A stretch of DNA of 64,000 nt from JAJXWB01 sp046349085 (lineage in GTDB: Bacteria > Pseudomonadota > Alphaproteobacteria > Rhizobiales > Beijerinckiaceae), in assembly GCA_046349085.1 (NCBI GenBank), contig JAXMDA010000013.1:3963-67962 (forward strand), given 5' to 3'. The position numbers and the translations under genes were made by a program. The notes below the pieces were generated by a model. That model saw only the letters and a list, made by a program, of their open reading frames with translations, was not told the origin of the DNA and made no database searches. Below, piece after piece: positions 63,947-64,000 of the stretch (positions within the stretch are counted from its first letter, which is position 1; every line of letters starts with the position of its first letter).

Positions 63947-64000
63947 TTGTCGCGCGCCGCCCACGCGGCGGCCCGACGGCCCGTTTCGAGGACTTTCCAT

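Overview
The window is GC-rich, gene-dense chromosomal DNA of an alphaproteobacterium, most probably of the Hyphomicrobiales (Rhizobiales). Several things point there: a chpT / ctrA / sciP cell-cycle phosphorelay next to a che cluster, a uvrC-pgsA-moaD-moaE cluster, an lgt / MidA-type methyltransferase / pgeF run, and DUF992, DUF1134 (EipA), DUF2852 and extensin-like genes. Genus cannot be fixed from the sequence alone. There are no rRNA genes, recognisable tRNA genes, CRISPR arrays or intact insertion sequences.

Layout. 0-8.7 kb: the end of a Crp/Fnr regulator, a DUF2892 membrane protein, molybdopterin synthase (moaE, moaD), phospholipid synthesis (pgsA), nucleotide excision repair (uvrC), then pgeF, a MidA-like methyltransferase and lgt, with ubiK-like and ybjN-like genes facing away. 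8.9-13.5 kb: greA and carB on the minus strand, carB with a long structured leader, and a small secreted cytochrome c. 13.6-15.6 kb: an HTH protein followed by about 1.4 kb of AT-richer DNA holding only gene remnants. 15.7-31.7 kb: uvrB, an aspartate aminotransferase, an EF-G paralogue, envelope proteins, a membrane-anchored carotenoid-isomerase-like oxidoreductase, a cytochrome P450, a KirBac-type potassium channel and an FMN glutamate-synthase-like protein. 31.7-35.3 kb: a TetR regulator divergent from an EmrAB-type efflux pair, with two palindromic operators between them.

36.5-47.4 kb is the cell-cycle and motility block: eipA, cysQ, chpT, then cheA-cheW-cheY-cheB-cheR overlapping head to tail, ctrA, a fliJ-like gene, a UPF0104 membrane protein and sciP. 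CtrA-type sites (TTAA-N7-TTAA or TTAACCAT) lie before chpT/cysQ, eipA, ctrA and sciP, so the block looks like a CtrA-centred circuit. The CheB here has no receiver domain, while CheA carries one at its C-terminus.

48.6-63.9 kb is a catabolic region: two crotonase-family enzymes, an epoxide-hydrolase-like protein, a GntR regulator, an acyl-CoA dehydrogenase, an unrecognised cysteine-rich protein built from two diverged copies of one module, three SDR dehydrogenases, an orphan form II molybdenum hydroxylase large subunit with its own TetR regulator, an HSL-type esterase, an HpaI-type aldolase and a D-2-hydroxyacid dehydrogenase. Near-identical 16-bp sites before gntR and before the acyl-CoA dehydrogenase operon suggest a GntR regulon.

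Several families of short palindromic repeats are scattered between genes. Two have been absorbed in frame into repair genes: one in the linker of UvrC, one in the C-terminal tail of UvrB. The best candidate for something undescribed is the two-module CGSGG protein at 52.5 kb.
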